Below, piece after piece: positions 53,963 to 62,657 of a stretch of DNA of 64,000 bases. Position 1 is the first letter of the stretch; each line of letters starts with the position of its first letter. The translations under genes were made by a program, and so were the position numbers. The notes beneath the pieces were generated by a model. That model made no database searches, was not told the DNA's origin, and was given only the letters and a program-made list of their open reading frames with translations. Source of the DNA: Salinimicrobium sediminis (GTDB taxonomy: Bacteria > Bacteroidota > Bacteroidia > Flavobacteriales > Flavobacteriaceae); assembly GCF_900215295.1 (NCBI RefSeq), contig NZ_OCMF01000001.1, forward strand, positions 1,612,001 to 1,676,000. The letters are read 5' to 3'.

Positions 53963-55843
53963 ATGAGATTTCTTTTTCTTTTTATTCTCCTGTTATTTTC
54001 GGGCAATATATTTTCCCAGCTGGGGTTTTGTCCAGGGAGTAAAGGGGATCCCATTTTTCATGAAGATTTTGGCGCAGGCACTTCCACCGGTGCACCACTT
54101 GGACCCGCTGTAACAAATTATCAGTTTGTCACCGGAGACCCAAATGACGGGCAGTACACTATCTCCGGCAGAATTGGGCAGAATAATACCACCTGGCATT
54201 CCCGTTTTCCGCAAACCACCATCTCCAATGGAAGAGCTTTAATAGTTAACGCTAACGACAACACAGCCGGGAAATTCTATGAGTTTAGTGTTAGTAATCT
54301 TTGCGAAGCCACCACCTACGAATTTTCAGCATTTTTGATGAATGTTTACGATGCGGGTAGCGTAGATGTTTGTCCCGGCACAGGTATACCAATAAATGTA
54401 AGATTTGAAATATGGGACGAAACGAATTCGAAAAAACTGGCCGAAGGTAGTACAGGTGATATCCATGGTGCAAGAAATCCCAGATGGGAACAGTACGCTC
54501 TGGTGTTTAGATCGCAACCGGGACAAAATAAGGTAGTTCTAAAGATGTTCAACAATGGAATTGGTGGCTGCGGAAATGATTTAGCGATAGATGATATCAT
54601 TTTCAGGTCTTGTGGAGATCTTACGGAAGTATCTTCAGCAGAAATTGATAAGGACGAGCTGGTGGTTTGTCCGCAGGATGTGCCGGCAAAAGTAAATCTC
54701 ACTGCCACGCCAGATTTTAGTGTGTACAATACTCATGCGTTTCAATGGCAGGAAAGTATAGATGGAGAAAACTGGCAGGATCTGCCTGGAGAGACAAAAG
54801 CAAATTTTTCTTCGGAAGCTATCTCCACCAGTAAATATTTTAGGGTTAAGGTTGCTGAAGATGAAGTGAATCTTGATGACAGCTTTTGCAGTTCGGCTTC
54901 CGAAGCTTTTGCGGTGATCATAACCAAGACACCAAGGGCACCGGTTAGCCTCGGAGATGTAACGGCATGTAGGGGAGATGCAATTCGCGCTTTGCGGGTA
55001 CAGATCCTTGAAGATGAAGAGGTGTTCTGGTATGATGCACCTTCCGGGGGAAATATCATTGCTGCCGGAAATCCGAATTTTGTTCCGGAAGAAGCCGGCA
55101 CCTATTACGCCGAAACCAAAAAAATTAATGCTGATTGTGCAGCCAGCAATAGAACAGCTGTGACTTTAAATCTTTTTTCGAAGCCTGAAGTTTCGGATGA
55201 AATCCTTCAGCTTTGCCCGGATCAACCCTTAATATTGGATGCTGGCGCGGGAAATTACAGCTATCTATGGGCTTCAGGAGAGACGACGAGGCAAATTGTG
55301 ATTACACAACCGGGAAATTATTCGGTAGCTATAACGAATACCCAGGGTTGTGCAGCGGTCAAAAACTTTGAGGTGAAAACTGCAGATGTTGCGGGAATTT
55401 CCGGAGTAAGATCTGAAGGCAGTACAGTGATTATAATCCCGGAAAATTCAGGTTCCTTCCAATATTCGCTGGACGGCATTAACTTCGGGGATTCAAATGT
55501 GTTCACAAATATTTCCGGCGGAATTTATACGGCTTACCAAAGAGACCTCGCCGGCTGTAAGACTGTATCAAAAGAATTTCCGCACATCGTGATTCCAAAA
55601 TATATTACGCCAAACAATGATGGTTATAATGACAGGTTTGAGTTGAAGGGGGTGGAGTATTTTAAAGCTTCGGAAATTCGCATTTTCGACAGGTATGGCA
55701 GATTATTGGCTCACGGGAAGGGGGAAGATTTTTCCTGGAATGGCCTCCTACATGAGCGGGAATTACCGGCTGCCGATTACTGGTACCACATTTTCATTGA
55801 TGGTTTTGAACCTGTCAAAGGAAGTTTTTCCCTGTTGCGATAG
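53963..55843 (+). CDS. Surface protein with T9SS type B C-terminal domain
   Basis: 626 residues: signal peptide (about 1-19, ending GNIFSQ), an N-terminal jelly-roll-like domain (about 25-220) with paired Cys, Ig/PKD-like and SprB-like repeats in the middle (SGGIYTAYQRDLAGC), and a C-terminal gliding-motility-associated CTD with YITPNNDGYNDRFELKG, IRIFDRYGRLL and PAADYWYHI. The type B CTD marks export through the type IX system. ATG 53963 is preferred to 53903, which would add a Cys-rich leader before the signal peptide. A TATCTTTG box (53948-53955) lies seven bases before this ATG. Confidence 0.9.
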   Translation: MRFLFLFILLLFSGNIFSQLGFCPGSKGDPIFHEDFGAGTSTGAPLGPAVTNYQFVTGDPNDGQYTISGRIGQNNTTWHSRFPQTTISNGRALIVNANDNTAGKFYEFSVSNLCEATTYEFSAFLMNVYDAGSVDVCPGTGIPINVRFEIWDETNSKKLAEGSTGDIHGARNPRWEQYALVFRSQPGQNKVVLKMFNNGIGGCGNDLAIDDIIFRSCGDLTEVSSAEIDKDELVVCPQDVPAKVNLTATPDFSVYNTHAFQWQESIDGENWQDLPGETKANFSSEAISTSKYFRVKVAEDEVNLDDSFCSSASEAFAVIITKTPRAPVSLGDVTACRGDAIRALRVQILEDEEVFWYDAPSGGNIIAAGNPNFVPEEAGTYYAETKKINADCAASNRTAVTLNLFSKPEVSDEILQLCPDQPLILDAGAGNYSYLWASGETTRQIVITQPGNYSVAITNTQGCAAVKNFEVKTADVAGISGVRSEGSTVIIIPENSGSFQYSLDGINFGDSNVFTNISGGIYTAYQRDLAGCKTVSKEFPHIVIPKYITPNNDGYNDRFELKGVEYFKASEIRIFDRYGRLLAHGKGEDFSWNGLLHERELPAADYWYHIFIDGFEPVKGSFSLLR

Positions 55844-55941
55844 GCCTTTAAAGGAGGTTAATCTGTCGTTAATTGCTCTCACATTTTTCTTTGAAGTACG
55901 GAGAAAGATTATCTTATGAGGATAATTAAAAAATTTGAGCA

Positions 55942-56157
55942 ATGGAAAAGATAGTGAATTTAGTAGCAGAAAAAGCAGGAATTACAACGGCTCAAGCCCA
56001 AACGGCTGTAAATACTGTAGCCGGATTTCTTAAAGACAGAATGCCTCCCGCATTGGCGAGCCAGGTAGATAATTATCTTAAAGGTGAGGCCGAAGGTGGC
56101 GGTGGCGGAATTGCCGGAGCTGCCGGGAAACTGGGAGGCATGTTCGGTAAAAAATAA
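55942..56157 (+). CDS. Small protein resembling a DUF2267 half-domain with Gly-rich tail
   Basis: 71 residues. Residues 1-47 form two to three amphipathic helices (VAEKAGITTAQAQTAVNTVA, then FLKDRMPPALASQVDNYLKG) like one half of a DUF2267 domain. The tail is rich in Gly and Ala (GGGGGIAGAAG) and ends in GMFGKK. No signal peptide, hence cytoplasmic. It is a short single-gene unit with its own terminator, a layout common for abundant or stress-induced small proteins (inference). Confidence 0.7.
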   Translation: MEKIVNLVAEKAGITTAQAQTAVNTVAGFLKDRMPPALASQVDNYLKGEAEGGGGGIAGAAGKLGGMFGKK

Positions 56158-56179
56158 ATTGTCAAAAATGACAAATAAG

Positions 56180-56212
56180 AACGCCGTTTCAGGAAAATGA
56201 AACGGCGTTTTG
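56180..56212 (+). terminator. Intrinsic terminator after the 71-residue gene
   Basis: Perfect 11-bp stem AACGCCGTTTC/GAAACGGCGTT (56180-56190 with 56199-56209), eight-base loop, followed by TT-rich sequence. Confidence 0.8.
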
Positions 56213-56291
56213 TATACCTCCCAAAAGTGACATTTTAAAAGGCTCTTTTTGAAATTTGGGATTTGTATTTAAAAATTTCCCCTGTGGGTTT

Positions 56292-57992
56292 TTATTCAAA
56301 CCATTTTTCTACCTCGTCCAGCTGCAGGGCAGCTATTGGTAATTTATTCTTCTTGCGCAGGCCATTCAATTTTTGATGCACCTGGGTATGTTTTTGCTCC
56401 TTGAGTTTAGCAACGGTTCCAAACTCATGCATTACCGTATCAACCCATTCCTGCGGAACTCCGATTTTTATAAAATCTTCAGGTTTTGGAGTGGCAGCCT
56501 TCTTTTCCGGTCTCATTTGAGGAAAGAAAAGCACTTCCTGTATGGATTGTTTGTTGGTTAGGAACATGATCAAACGGTCCATTCCAATTCCGAGGCCCGA
56601 GGTGGGAGGCATTCCGTATTCGAGGGCTCTAAGAAAATCATGATCTATGAACATTGCCTCATCATCTCCTTTTTCGGAAAGTTTCAGTTGTTCTTCAAAT
56701 CTGTTTCTCTGATCGATTGGATCATTAAGTTCCGAATATGCATTGGCGATCTCTTTTCCGCAGACCATAAGTTCAAATCTCTCGGTCAACTCCGGATTCT
56801 CCCTGTGTTCCTTGCAAAGCGGACTCATCTCTTTAGGATAATCTGTAATAAAAGTAGGCTGTATAAAGTTGCCTTCACATTTTTCGCCAAAGATCTCGTC
56901 AATCAGTTTTCCTTTCCCCATGGTTTCATCCACCTCGATGCCCATTCCTTTTGCTGCTTCAAAAAGTTCTTTTTCAGACTTACCTGTAATGTCAAATCCG
57001 GTGAACTTCTTGATCGCATCGGTCATGGTGATTCGGGCGTAAGGCGCTTTAAAATCCACCTGGTGCTTTCCGAAGGTAGCTTCAGTAGTACCATTCACGG
57101 CAACTGCACAATGCTCCAGTAGTTTTTCAGTGAATTCCATCATCCAGTTGTAATCTTTATAGGCAACATAGATCTCCATGGCGGTGAACTCAGGGTTATG
57201 GGTCCTGTCCATTCCCTCATTTCTAAAGTTTTTGGAGAACTCATAAACTCCGTCGAAACCACCAACGATTAACCTCTTAAGATAAAGCTCGTTTGCAATT
57301 CTCAGGTAAAGCGGAATGTCCAGCGCATTGTGGTGGGTCATGAAAGGCCTTGCCGCAGCACCACCGGGAATGGATTGCAGGATTGGAGTTTCCACTTCAA
57401 AGTAGCCTTTGTCGTTAAAGAAATTCCTCATCGCATTGAAGAGCTTTGTTCTCTTCACAAAAATATCCTTCACCTTTGGATTCACTACCAGGTCGGCATA
57501 ACGTTGACGGTAGCGGAGTTCGGGATCATTAAATTCGTCAAAGGTATTTCCCTCCTTGTCTGTTTTTGGAAGCGGAAGTGGTTTTAGAGACTTACTTAAA
57601 AGGGTGAAATTCTCAACCATTACGGTTTTCTCGCCCACCTGGGTTTTGAACAATTTCCCTTCAATGCCAATAAAATCTCCGATGTCGAGGAGTTTTTTAT
57701 AAATATCGTTATACTTGCTTTTATCGTCACCCGGGCAGATCTCATCACGGTTAAAATATACCTGGATCTTTCCTGAAGAATCCTGGATTTCGGCAAAAGA
57801 AGCTTTTCCCTGGATCCTTCTGGACATAAGCCGGCCGGCAATCACTACTTTCTTATCTTCTTCAAAATCTGCCTTAATGTCGGCAGTAGTGTGATCAACG
57901 GGATAAAGCGCTGCGGGATAAGGATTTATATTGAGTTTACGCAGGGAATCAAGTTTTTCCCGGCGAATAATTTCCTGTTCAGATAAATGCAT
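56292..57992 (-). CDS. lysS: Lysyl-tRNA synthetase, class II
   Basis: 566 residues: anticodon-binding OB domain (about 55-170, with VVIAGRLMSRRIQGKASF), then the class II core with motif 2 as FRNEGMDRTHNPEFTAME and motif 3 as GLGIGMDRLIMFL near 485. After motif 3 there are about 65 extra residues (EKKAATPKPEDF and EQKHTQVHQKLNGL), longer than in E. coli LysS and typical of Bacteroidota. The start MHLSEQEIIRREKL is chosen because the promoter boxes 58018-58048 cover the alternative ATG at 58040. Confidence 0.96.
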   Translation of the reverse strand: MHLSEQEIIRREKLDSLRKLNINPYPAALYPVDHTTADIKADFEEDKKVVIAGRLMSRRIQGKASFAEIQDSSGKIQVYFNRDEICPGDDKSKYNDIYKKLLDIGDFIGIEGKLFKTQVGEKTVMVENFTLLSKSLKPLPLPKTDKEGNTFDEFNDPELRYRQRYADLVVNPKVKDIFVKRTKLFNAMRNFFNDKGYFEVETPILQSIPGGAAARPFMTHHNALDIPLYLRIANELYLKRLIVGGFDGVYEFSKNFRNEGMDRTHNPEFTAMEIYVAYKDYNWMMEFTEKLLEHCAVAVNGTTEATFGKHQVDFKAPYARITMTDAIKKFTGFDITGKSEKELFEAAKGMGIEVDETMGKGKLIDEIFGEKCEGNFIQPTFITDYPKEMSPLCKEHRENPELTERFELMVCGKEIANAYSELNDPIDQRNRFEEQLKLSEKGDDEAMFIDHDFLRALEYGMPPTSGLGIGMDRLIMFLTNKQSIQEVLFFPQMRPEKKAATPKPEDFIKIGVPQEWVDTVMHEFGTVAKLKEQKHTQVHQKLNGLRKKNKLPIAALQLDEVEKWFE

Positions 57993-58017
57993 GTTGTATA
58001 GTTCGATTTTCGACTGG

Positions 58018-58048
58018 CAAAGATACAGACTAAAGGGCAACCAATCAA
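58018..58048 (-). promoter_or_regulatory. Promoter of lysS
   Basis: On the minus strand TTG (58046-58048), 20-base spacer, TATCTTTG (58018-58025). The lysS ATG at 57992 follows 25 bases later. Confidence 0.65.
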
Positions 58049-58096
58049 TTGTTTTTTAAGGGGGAAAGAGCTTTAAATTATTGCTTCAAAATTTGA

Positions 58097-58104
58097 TATC
58101 TTTG
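58097..58104 (+). promoter_or_regulatory. -7 box of the Pmp3-family gene
   Basis: TATCTTTG on the plus strand, eight bases before the ATG. No good -33 element at normal spacing. The transcript would have almost no leader. Confidence 0.35.
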
Positions 58105-58112
58105 TGATTACT

Positions 58113-58268
58113 ATGAGTCTTTGGAGAGTTCTGTTATCGATACTTTTTCCGCCTTTGGCTGTTATGGACAGGGGCTGCGGATCTATTTTGATCGTGTTGA
58201 TCCTTACCCTGCTAGGATGGATTCCCGGAGTTATAGCTGCTCTGATCATTTTAAATAACAAAAGGTAA
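58113..58268 (+). CDS. YqaE/Pmp3 family membrane peptide
   Basis: 51 residues: MSLWRVLLSILFPPLAVMDR at the start and LTLLGWIPGVIAALIIL at the end, two hydrophobic helices with the Pmp3 pattern LFPPLAV..G and LGWIPGVIHA-like (here IAA). The Cys of GCGS is also usual in Bacteroidota members. Family members influence membrane potential and salt or cold tolerance. It is divergent from lysS and 54 bases before lipB. Confidence 0.88.
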   Translation: MSLWRVLLSILFPPLAVMDRGCGSILIVLILTLLGWIPGVIAALIILNNKR

Positions 58269-58322
58269 GCCTTCCGGTATATTTCTCAATACTCATATCT
58301 CACTTCTCAATACTAATAAGAT

Positions 58323-59021
58323 TTGAATAAAAATATACATTTTCAGGAACTGGGGCTGCGGGATTATAAAGAGACCTGGGAATATCAGGAAAAATTGTTC
58401 AGGGAGATCCTGGATCAAAAAGTGAAAAACCGCCGGGAAGCTGCAGAAGAACCTACAAAGAACCATTTGCTTTTTGTAGAACATCCACATGTCTATACCC
58501 TCGGGAAAAGTGGAGATATTTCCCACCTTTTGATCAACGAAGAGCAGCTGAAACAAAAACATGCTACCTTTTACAAGATCAACAGGGGAGGGGATATTAC
58601 CTATCACGGTCCGGGGCAGGTAGTGGGTTATCCTATCCTTGATCTTGAGAATTTCTTTTCAGACATCCATAAGTACCTTAGGCTGCTGGAGGAGACCATT
58701 ATTCTCACTCTGGCAGAATATGGCGTAAAAGCCGGCCGCAGCGACGGTGAAACCGGAGTATGGCTGGACAGTGGTACCCCTTTTGCAAGAAAGATCTGTG
58801 CCATGGGCGTTCGTGCCAGCCGCTGGGTGACCATGCATGGGTTCGCTTTTAATGTCAACAGCGATCTTGGTTATTTTGACCATATCGTTCCCTGCGGAAT
58901 TCAGGACAAGGCAGTGACCTCATTAAATGTAGAACTGGGAGTGAAGGAAGTGCCAATGGAAGAAGTGAAGGAGAAGATCAAAAGGCATTTTTCGAGGTTG
59001 TTTGAGGCGCAATTAATTTAA
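58323..59021 (+). CDS. lipB: Octanoyl transferase LipB
   Basis: 232 residues, moves octanoyl from acyl carrier protein to lipoyl domains. The motifs NRGGDITYHGPGQVVGYPI, KICAMGVRASRWVTMHGFA (with the Lys of the Cys/Lys dyad) and PCGIQDKAVTSL (catalytic Cys) are all present. Start is TTG 58323 (family members begin MNKxxxFxxLGLxDYxE); no suitable ATG exists upstream. About 255 bases after the stop contain no recognisable gene. Confidence 0.95.
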   Translation: MNKNIHFQELGLRDYKETWEYQEKLFREILDQKVKNRREAAEEPTKNHLLFVEHPHVYTLGKSGDISHLLINEEQLKQKHATFYKINRGGDITYHGPGQVVGYPILDLENFFSDIHKYLRLLEETIILTLAEYGVKAGRSDGETGVWLDSGTPFARKICAMGVRASRWVTMHGFAFNVNSDLGYFDHIVPCGIQDKAVTSLNVELGVKEVPMEEVKEKIKRHFSRLFEAQLI

Positions 59022-59276
59022 TGTTCAAAGTTTAAAGTTCAAGGTTGTATCTCAAGCATCCTAATTTCTTACCGATTTTTCATCTAATAGCCAATCTCTT
59101 TGTGCTCTTCTTTTAATCTTCATTTGCTTTGTGTGGAAAAGGACGGGATAAGAATTTAAAATGTTCTATCGTACCTACGGCACTCCTGAATTTTTGTTCT
59201 TATTTAACTTCCGTTCTATCGTTCCTCCCGAACTTGATTTGCTAACCAGTGACCATTTAATATTACTGCCAACTAA

Positions 59277-61700
59277 TTACTGCGCACTGCTTACTGAATA
59301 GATTAACACCCCATTCTCCTCTCCCTGCACCACCAGTTCCAGGGCGGTATCATCATCGGCGTTGGAGAGGTCTACAAGAGAATTTCCGTAGACGGGAAAG
59401 CCCGGAAAAAGGTTGGCGTTGCTGTCAAAGAGATAGACTTTATGGGCCTGTAGATCGGTTACAGAAACATAGATCTTATTATTGATATAGAAGATCTGCG
59501 GCTCGGTGTAAAGTCCGAAATCCAGGGTGGCGGAACTTTTCCCGATGCTTAACTCATTTTCTGAAAGGCTCACCAGTGTTTTTGGAGTAGCAGTGATCCT
59601 GGTATTTTCGGCGAAATTCAGGTTTTCTCTTTTTACACTCCCATTTTCATTGACCTTAAGGACCTGTCCTGAAGTATTGGTGGACACAAAATTGTCATTG
59701 TATTCATACCAGTCGTTTTCAGAAAATTCTATTTCTTCCCGGACTGGAACCCTGGTTTTTCCTGTGCGGCTAAGGATGTGGAGTTTTCCTGAACTTTCGG
59801 GAACGAGGATGTAATCTTTGCGACCGATCCTCACGTGCTTCGGCGGCTGAATGATCTCAGATCTTGCTTTAGAGAAACGGAAACCGTGTACCGCTTTTCC
59901 TTTGCGATCATACATTAGCAGATCATTGCCCTGCGTCACCACAAACCTGTAATCTCTTTTATTGTCATAATCAAAAACGGAAAGTGGCTGTGTGATCGCG
60001 TCCCGGAACTTCAGCGGAAAAGGTTTTACGGGATTCCCATCCCGGTCAATAATATGTAATTCACTTTGGGTTGCGAATGCCAGCTGAAATCTTCCGTTCC
60101 TAAAGATATCCACAGTTTGGACCTCTCCTAAAATCCGGGAATTTAGTTTCTTTTTCCAATAGATTTTTCCTTCAGGAGAAATGAGGTACAGGGTATTTTC
60201 CACATCCTGCACGGCTATATCCATTCCCTTGGTGCGGTGATTCTGGAAGAACACGGGTTTGCCTGCAAGGGCGGCGCCAAGATCTACGGCAGCAGCCTGT
60301 GCAGTGGCTTTTTCGGTCTTTAATGCAGAATTTTTCTTGAGAACAGCATGAACATGTGCAAAATTATCCTGCTGAATAAATTGTAATGCTGAAATTGGAA
60401 AATCTGAATAATCCAGATCATTATTGGAGGCTTCTCCTTTTGGTAAAGCCTGGTGATTTTTCACTACCAGAAAGGAAGCTTCTGAACTCAGGCTTTCAGC
60501 AGAAGATTTGTACGCTTCTGTATTACCTAAAACAAGACCATTTTGGCTGGTCGCAATGAGCTGGTGAAGGGCTTCAGTGTTGTCTGCAAAGAGCACCCAG
60601 GTATCCAAAAAGGCCATAACCTGGAGTGCTTCCGGCCGGAGTAGCGGTTGAAGCAGTTCTCCAAATACTGAAGAACCTGCGTACTCAAAAATGTCTGTTT
60701 CCCTATAGGTTTCTTTTTTCTGAAGATCCATTACCATCATTTGACGGGCAGCTTCAGGATCCAAACTGCGAACTGCAAATATTTTTCCTTCCGGCAGCTC
60801 AATGATTCCGGCTTCGGAAGCATTCTTTAGCAGAGAAACTTCCGAAGAAAGATCATTTTGAGAAGAATTGTTGAGGTTTCTTTCCAATTCGTCGAAACTG
60901 CGAAAGCTAATGGAGGTAAAACCATGACTGGTCACAGGAGAAATTTCTGCAAGTCTGTTATGAGAGACTCCCACGTTCTGAAAAAACTGCAGGTGCTGTG
61001 AAAGAGTATCGGCAGCAATTGAAATTCCGTCCAGGTTTATCTGGGTCTGACTTAGCTCGGCATCTACCACTGTCCATTGACTAAAATTCCGTAGAAATTC
61101 GGGAAAAATGTTTCCGAAGACCGCCGGAGCTTTGGAGTGATCAATAAAGATGTTTGGCTTTTTTGGAGAAGCTGCTTTAAACGCAGTTTCCAGCTGCTGT
61201 GAATTGCTGTGGGTGCCAAAAATGCTGTTTTCCAGAAGATTTTTAGAACTGCTTATAATAGTAATACTGTCAATTTGAGTGGTAAATGCACTTTTTCCCT
61301 CCAAAACATATTTTAAGATTTTGAGGTCTTTAGAGGTGAGGGTTTCCACCTGTTTATTAGGTATGGAGTCAAGGGAAATGGGACTAAGCGCACCCTTCGT
61401 TATAAAACTAAAATCAATTCTTTCTCCGTCTGCGACGAAGGTTAAAAGGGCTTTGTTTTTAAGCGGAAAATGTCTTAATACCCCCAATTTCTCACTTATT
61501 TTTTGAGAAATCTCATGCTCCAGATTTTGTTTTATGAATTCATTGTTCTGAAAGTTGCTGAAAAACAGGTCGGGATTGTTCATTTGAAGAATGACAGCCG
61601 GATTTGGCGGCAGGAAATCGGTCAACTCTCCAGATTCCGGTTTGTCATCTGCACATGAAAAGCTGAGCGAGATGAAAAGAATCATCAGGATTTTTTTCAT
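59277..61700 (-). CDS. Large lipoprotein with DUF3352-like head and beta-propeller-like C-terminal part
   Basis: 807 residues, lipobox SFSC (Cys16) after MKKILMILFI. The first half begins FLPPNPAVILQMNNPDLF, typical of DUF3352-type proteins, with repeated Ser/Asn-rich helices. The second half (from about 520) has repeated beta motifs (GKIYWKKKLNSRILGEVQTVD, GRFQLAFATQSELHIIDRDGN, VTQGNDLLMYDRKGKAVHGF), like a PQQ-type propeller without visible quinone-binding residues. An ATG at 61793 would add a non-signal leader of 31 residues overlapping rnhB. 25 bases after rnhB, so in one operon with it. Function unknown. Confidence 0.8.
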   Translation of the reverse strand: MKKILMILFISLSFSCADDKPESGELTDFLPPNPAVILQMNNPDLFFSNFQNNEFIKQNLEHEISQKISEKLGVLRHFPLKNKALLTFVADGERIDFSFITKGALSPISLDSIPNKQVETLTSKDLKILKYVLEGKSAFTTQIDSITIISSSKNLLENSIFGTHSNSQQLETAFKAASPKKPNIFIDHSKAPAVFGNIFPEFLRNFSQWTVVDAELSQTQINLDGISIAADTLSQHLQFFQNVGVSHNRLAEISPVTSHGFTSISFRSFDELERNLNNSSQNDLSSEVSLLKNASEAGIIELPEGKIFAVRSLDPEAARQMMVMDLQKKETYRETDIFEYAGSSVFGELLQPLLRPEALQVMAFLDTWVLFADNTEALHQLIATSQNGLVLGNTEAYKSSAESLSSEASFLVVKNHQALPKGEASNNDLDYSDFPISALQFIQQDNFAHVHAVLKKNSALKTEKATAQAAAVDLGAALAGKPVFFQNHRTKGMDIAVQDVENTLYLISPEGKIYWKKKLNSRILGEVQTVDIFRNGRFQLAFATQSELHIIDRDGNPVKPFPLKFRDAITQPLSVFDYDNKRDYRFVVTQGNDLLMYDRKGKAVHGFRFSKARSEIIQPPKHVRIGRKDYILVPESSGKLHILSRTGKTRVPVREEIEFSENDWYEYNDNFVSTNTSGQVLKVNENGSVKRENLNFAENTRITATPKTLVSLSENELSIGKSSATLDFGLYTEPQIFYINNKIYVSVTDLQAHKVYLFDSNANLFPGFPVYGNSLVDLSNADDDTALELVVQGEENGVLIYSVSSAQ

Positions 61701-61725
61701 GGGGGCTTTTTTACAAAAATAGTTT

Positions 61726-62325
61726 TTAAAAAGAGAGTTCCAACTGCTCTGGCAGCAGTTTAAAGCTTTGGCGGTGATATTTGGTAGTACCATACTTCTT
61801 TATTGCTTCCCGGTGTTCAATGGTGGGATATCCTTTGTTCTGTTTCCAGTTATACATAGGGTATTCTTCATGGATCCTGGTCATGAATTCATCCCTGTAG
61901 GTTTTGGCAAGAATGGAAGCCGCTGCAATGGAAAGAAATTTCCCGTCTCCCTTAATAATGCATTCATGTGGAATGGAGGCGAAAGGTTTAAACCTGTTGC
62001 CATCCACGAGAATAAATTCGGGTGCCGGGTCTAGCTTTTCAATGCAATTATGCATAGCCAGGATGGAAGCATTTAAAATATTGATCTGGTCGATCTCCTC
62101 CATGTAAATGTGCTGAACAGAATAACAAATCGCTTTTTCTTCAATAATGGGACGCAATTTGTCCCGGTGAAGTTCTGTGAGTTGTTTGGAGTCATTGATG
62201 AGCTTATTTCTAAAGGTCTTGGGCAGGATCACTGCTGCTGCGGTAACAGGCCCTGCCAGACAGCCACGGCCGGCTTCATCTGTACCGCATTCAAAAGTAG
62301 ATTTAGAATAGCTTTTTTTTAGCAT
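61726..62325 (-). CDS. rnhB: Ribonuclease HII
   Basis: 199 residues, removes RNA from RNA/DNA hybrids. Catalytic acids are seen as Asp-Glu in [20 protein letters not shown] (near residues 15-16), Asp in FILVDGNRF (near 111) and the Asp/Glu of the downstream [24 protein letters not shown] helix (near 126-149). Cytoplasmic. The next gene follows within 25 bases. Confidence 0.95.
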   Translation of the reverse strand: MLKKSYSKSTFECGTDEAGRGCLAGPVTAAAVILPKTFRNKLINDSKQLTELHRDKLRPIIEEKAICYSVQHIYMEEIDQINILNASILAMHNCIEKLDPAPEFILVDGNRFKPFASIPHECIIKGDGKFLSIAAASILAKTYRDEFMTRIHEEYPMYNWKQNKGYPTIEHREAIKKYGTTKYHRQSFKLLPEQLELSF

Positions 62326-62599
62326 TTGTTAAGATAATGTAAAAGAAATGGCTTTTATGGCATCCTCTATTTTTGAATAACTTTGCAAATAAAAGAAAAT
62401 TATAGCCGGATGTAAAACCTCAAAAACACCTTCTGTTCAAAATAAAACAATTTAAACATATGTGTTCAATTTTTTAAAGAATACCGCCATTTTTGGCTTT
62501 TTTAATCTTTTTCGATCCGTTTCATTACAAGCTTTTTATCTTCTTCATTAAGCCTTGCCAATTATTAAATAAATTAACAAACATCTTTTTTTCATTGCC
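62326..62599 (+). other. Intergenic region before the SusC gene; possible small transcript
   Basis: A 270-base AT-rich stretch with no open frame that could be supported. A perfect TAACTTTG box lies at 62378-62385 on the plus strand without a good -33 element, and a short hairpin GCCA-TTTT-TGGC at 62486-62497 is followed by TTTTTT. A roughly 110-base RNA between them is possible but weakly supported. Confidence 0.25.
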
Positions 62600-62630
62600 T
62601 TGTTTTATTAAGAAATTATTATCATTTTTG
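62600..62630 (+). promoter_or_regulatory. Promoter of the SusC-type receptor gene
   Basis: TTG (62600-62602), 20-base spacer and CATTTTTG (62623-62630), one mismatch from TAnnTTTG. The ATG follows 27 bases later. Confidence 0.5.
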
Positions 62631-62657
62631 GCCTTGGCTAATTCAAATAATAATAAA

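Noticed and set aside
56640-57122. Open frame of 160 codons on the plus strand
   Set aside because: Antisense within lysS, Phe-rich and without family features; a mirror of the lysS codons.
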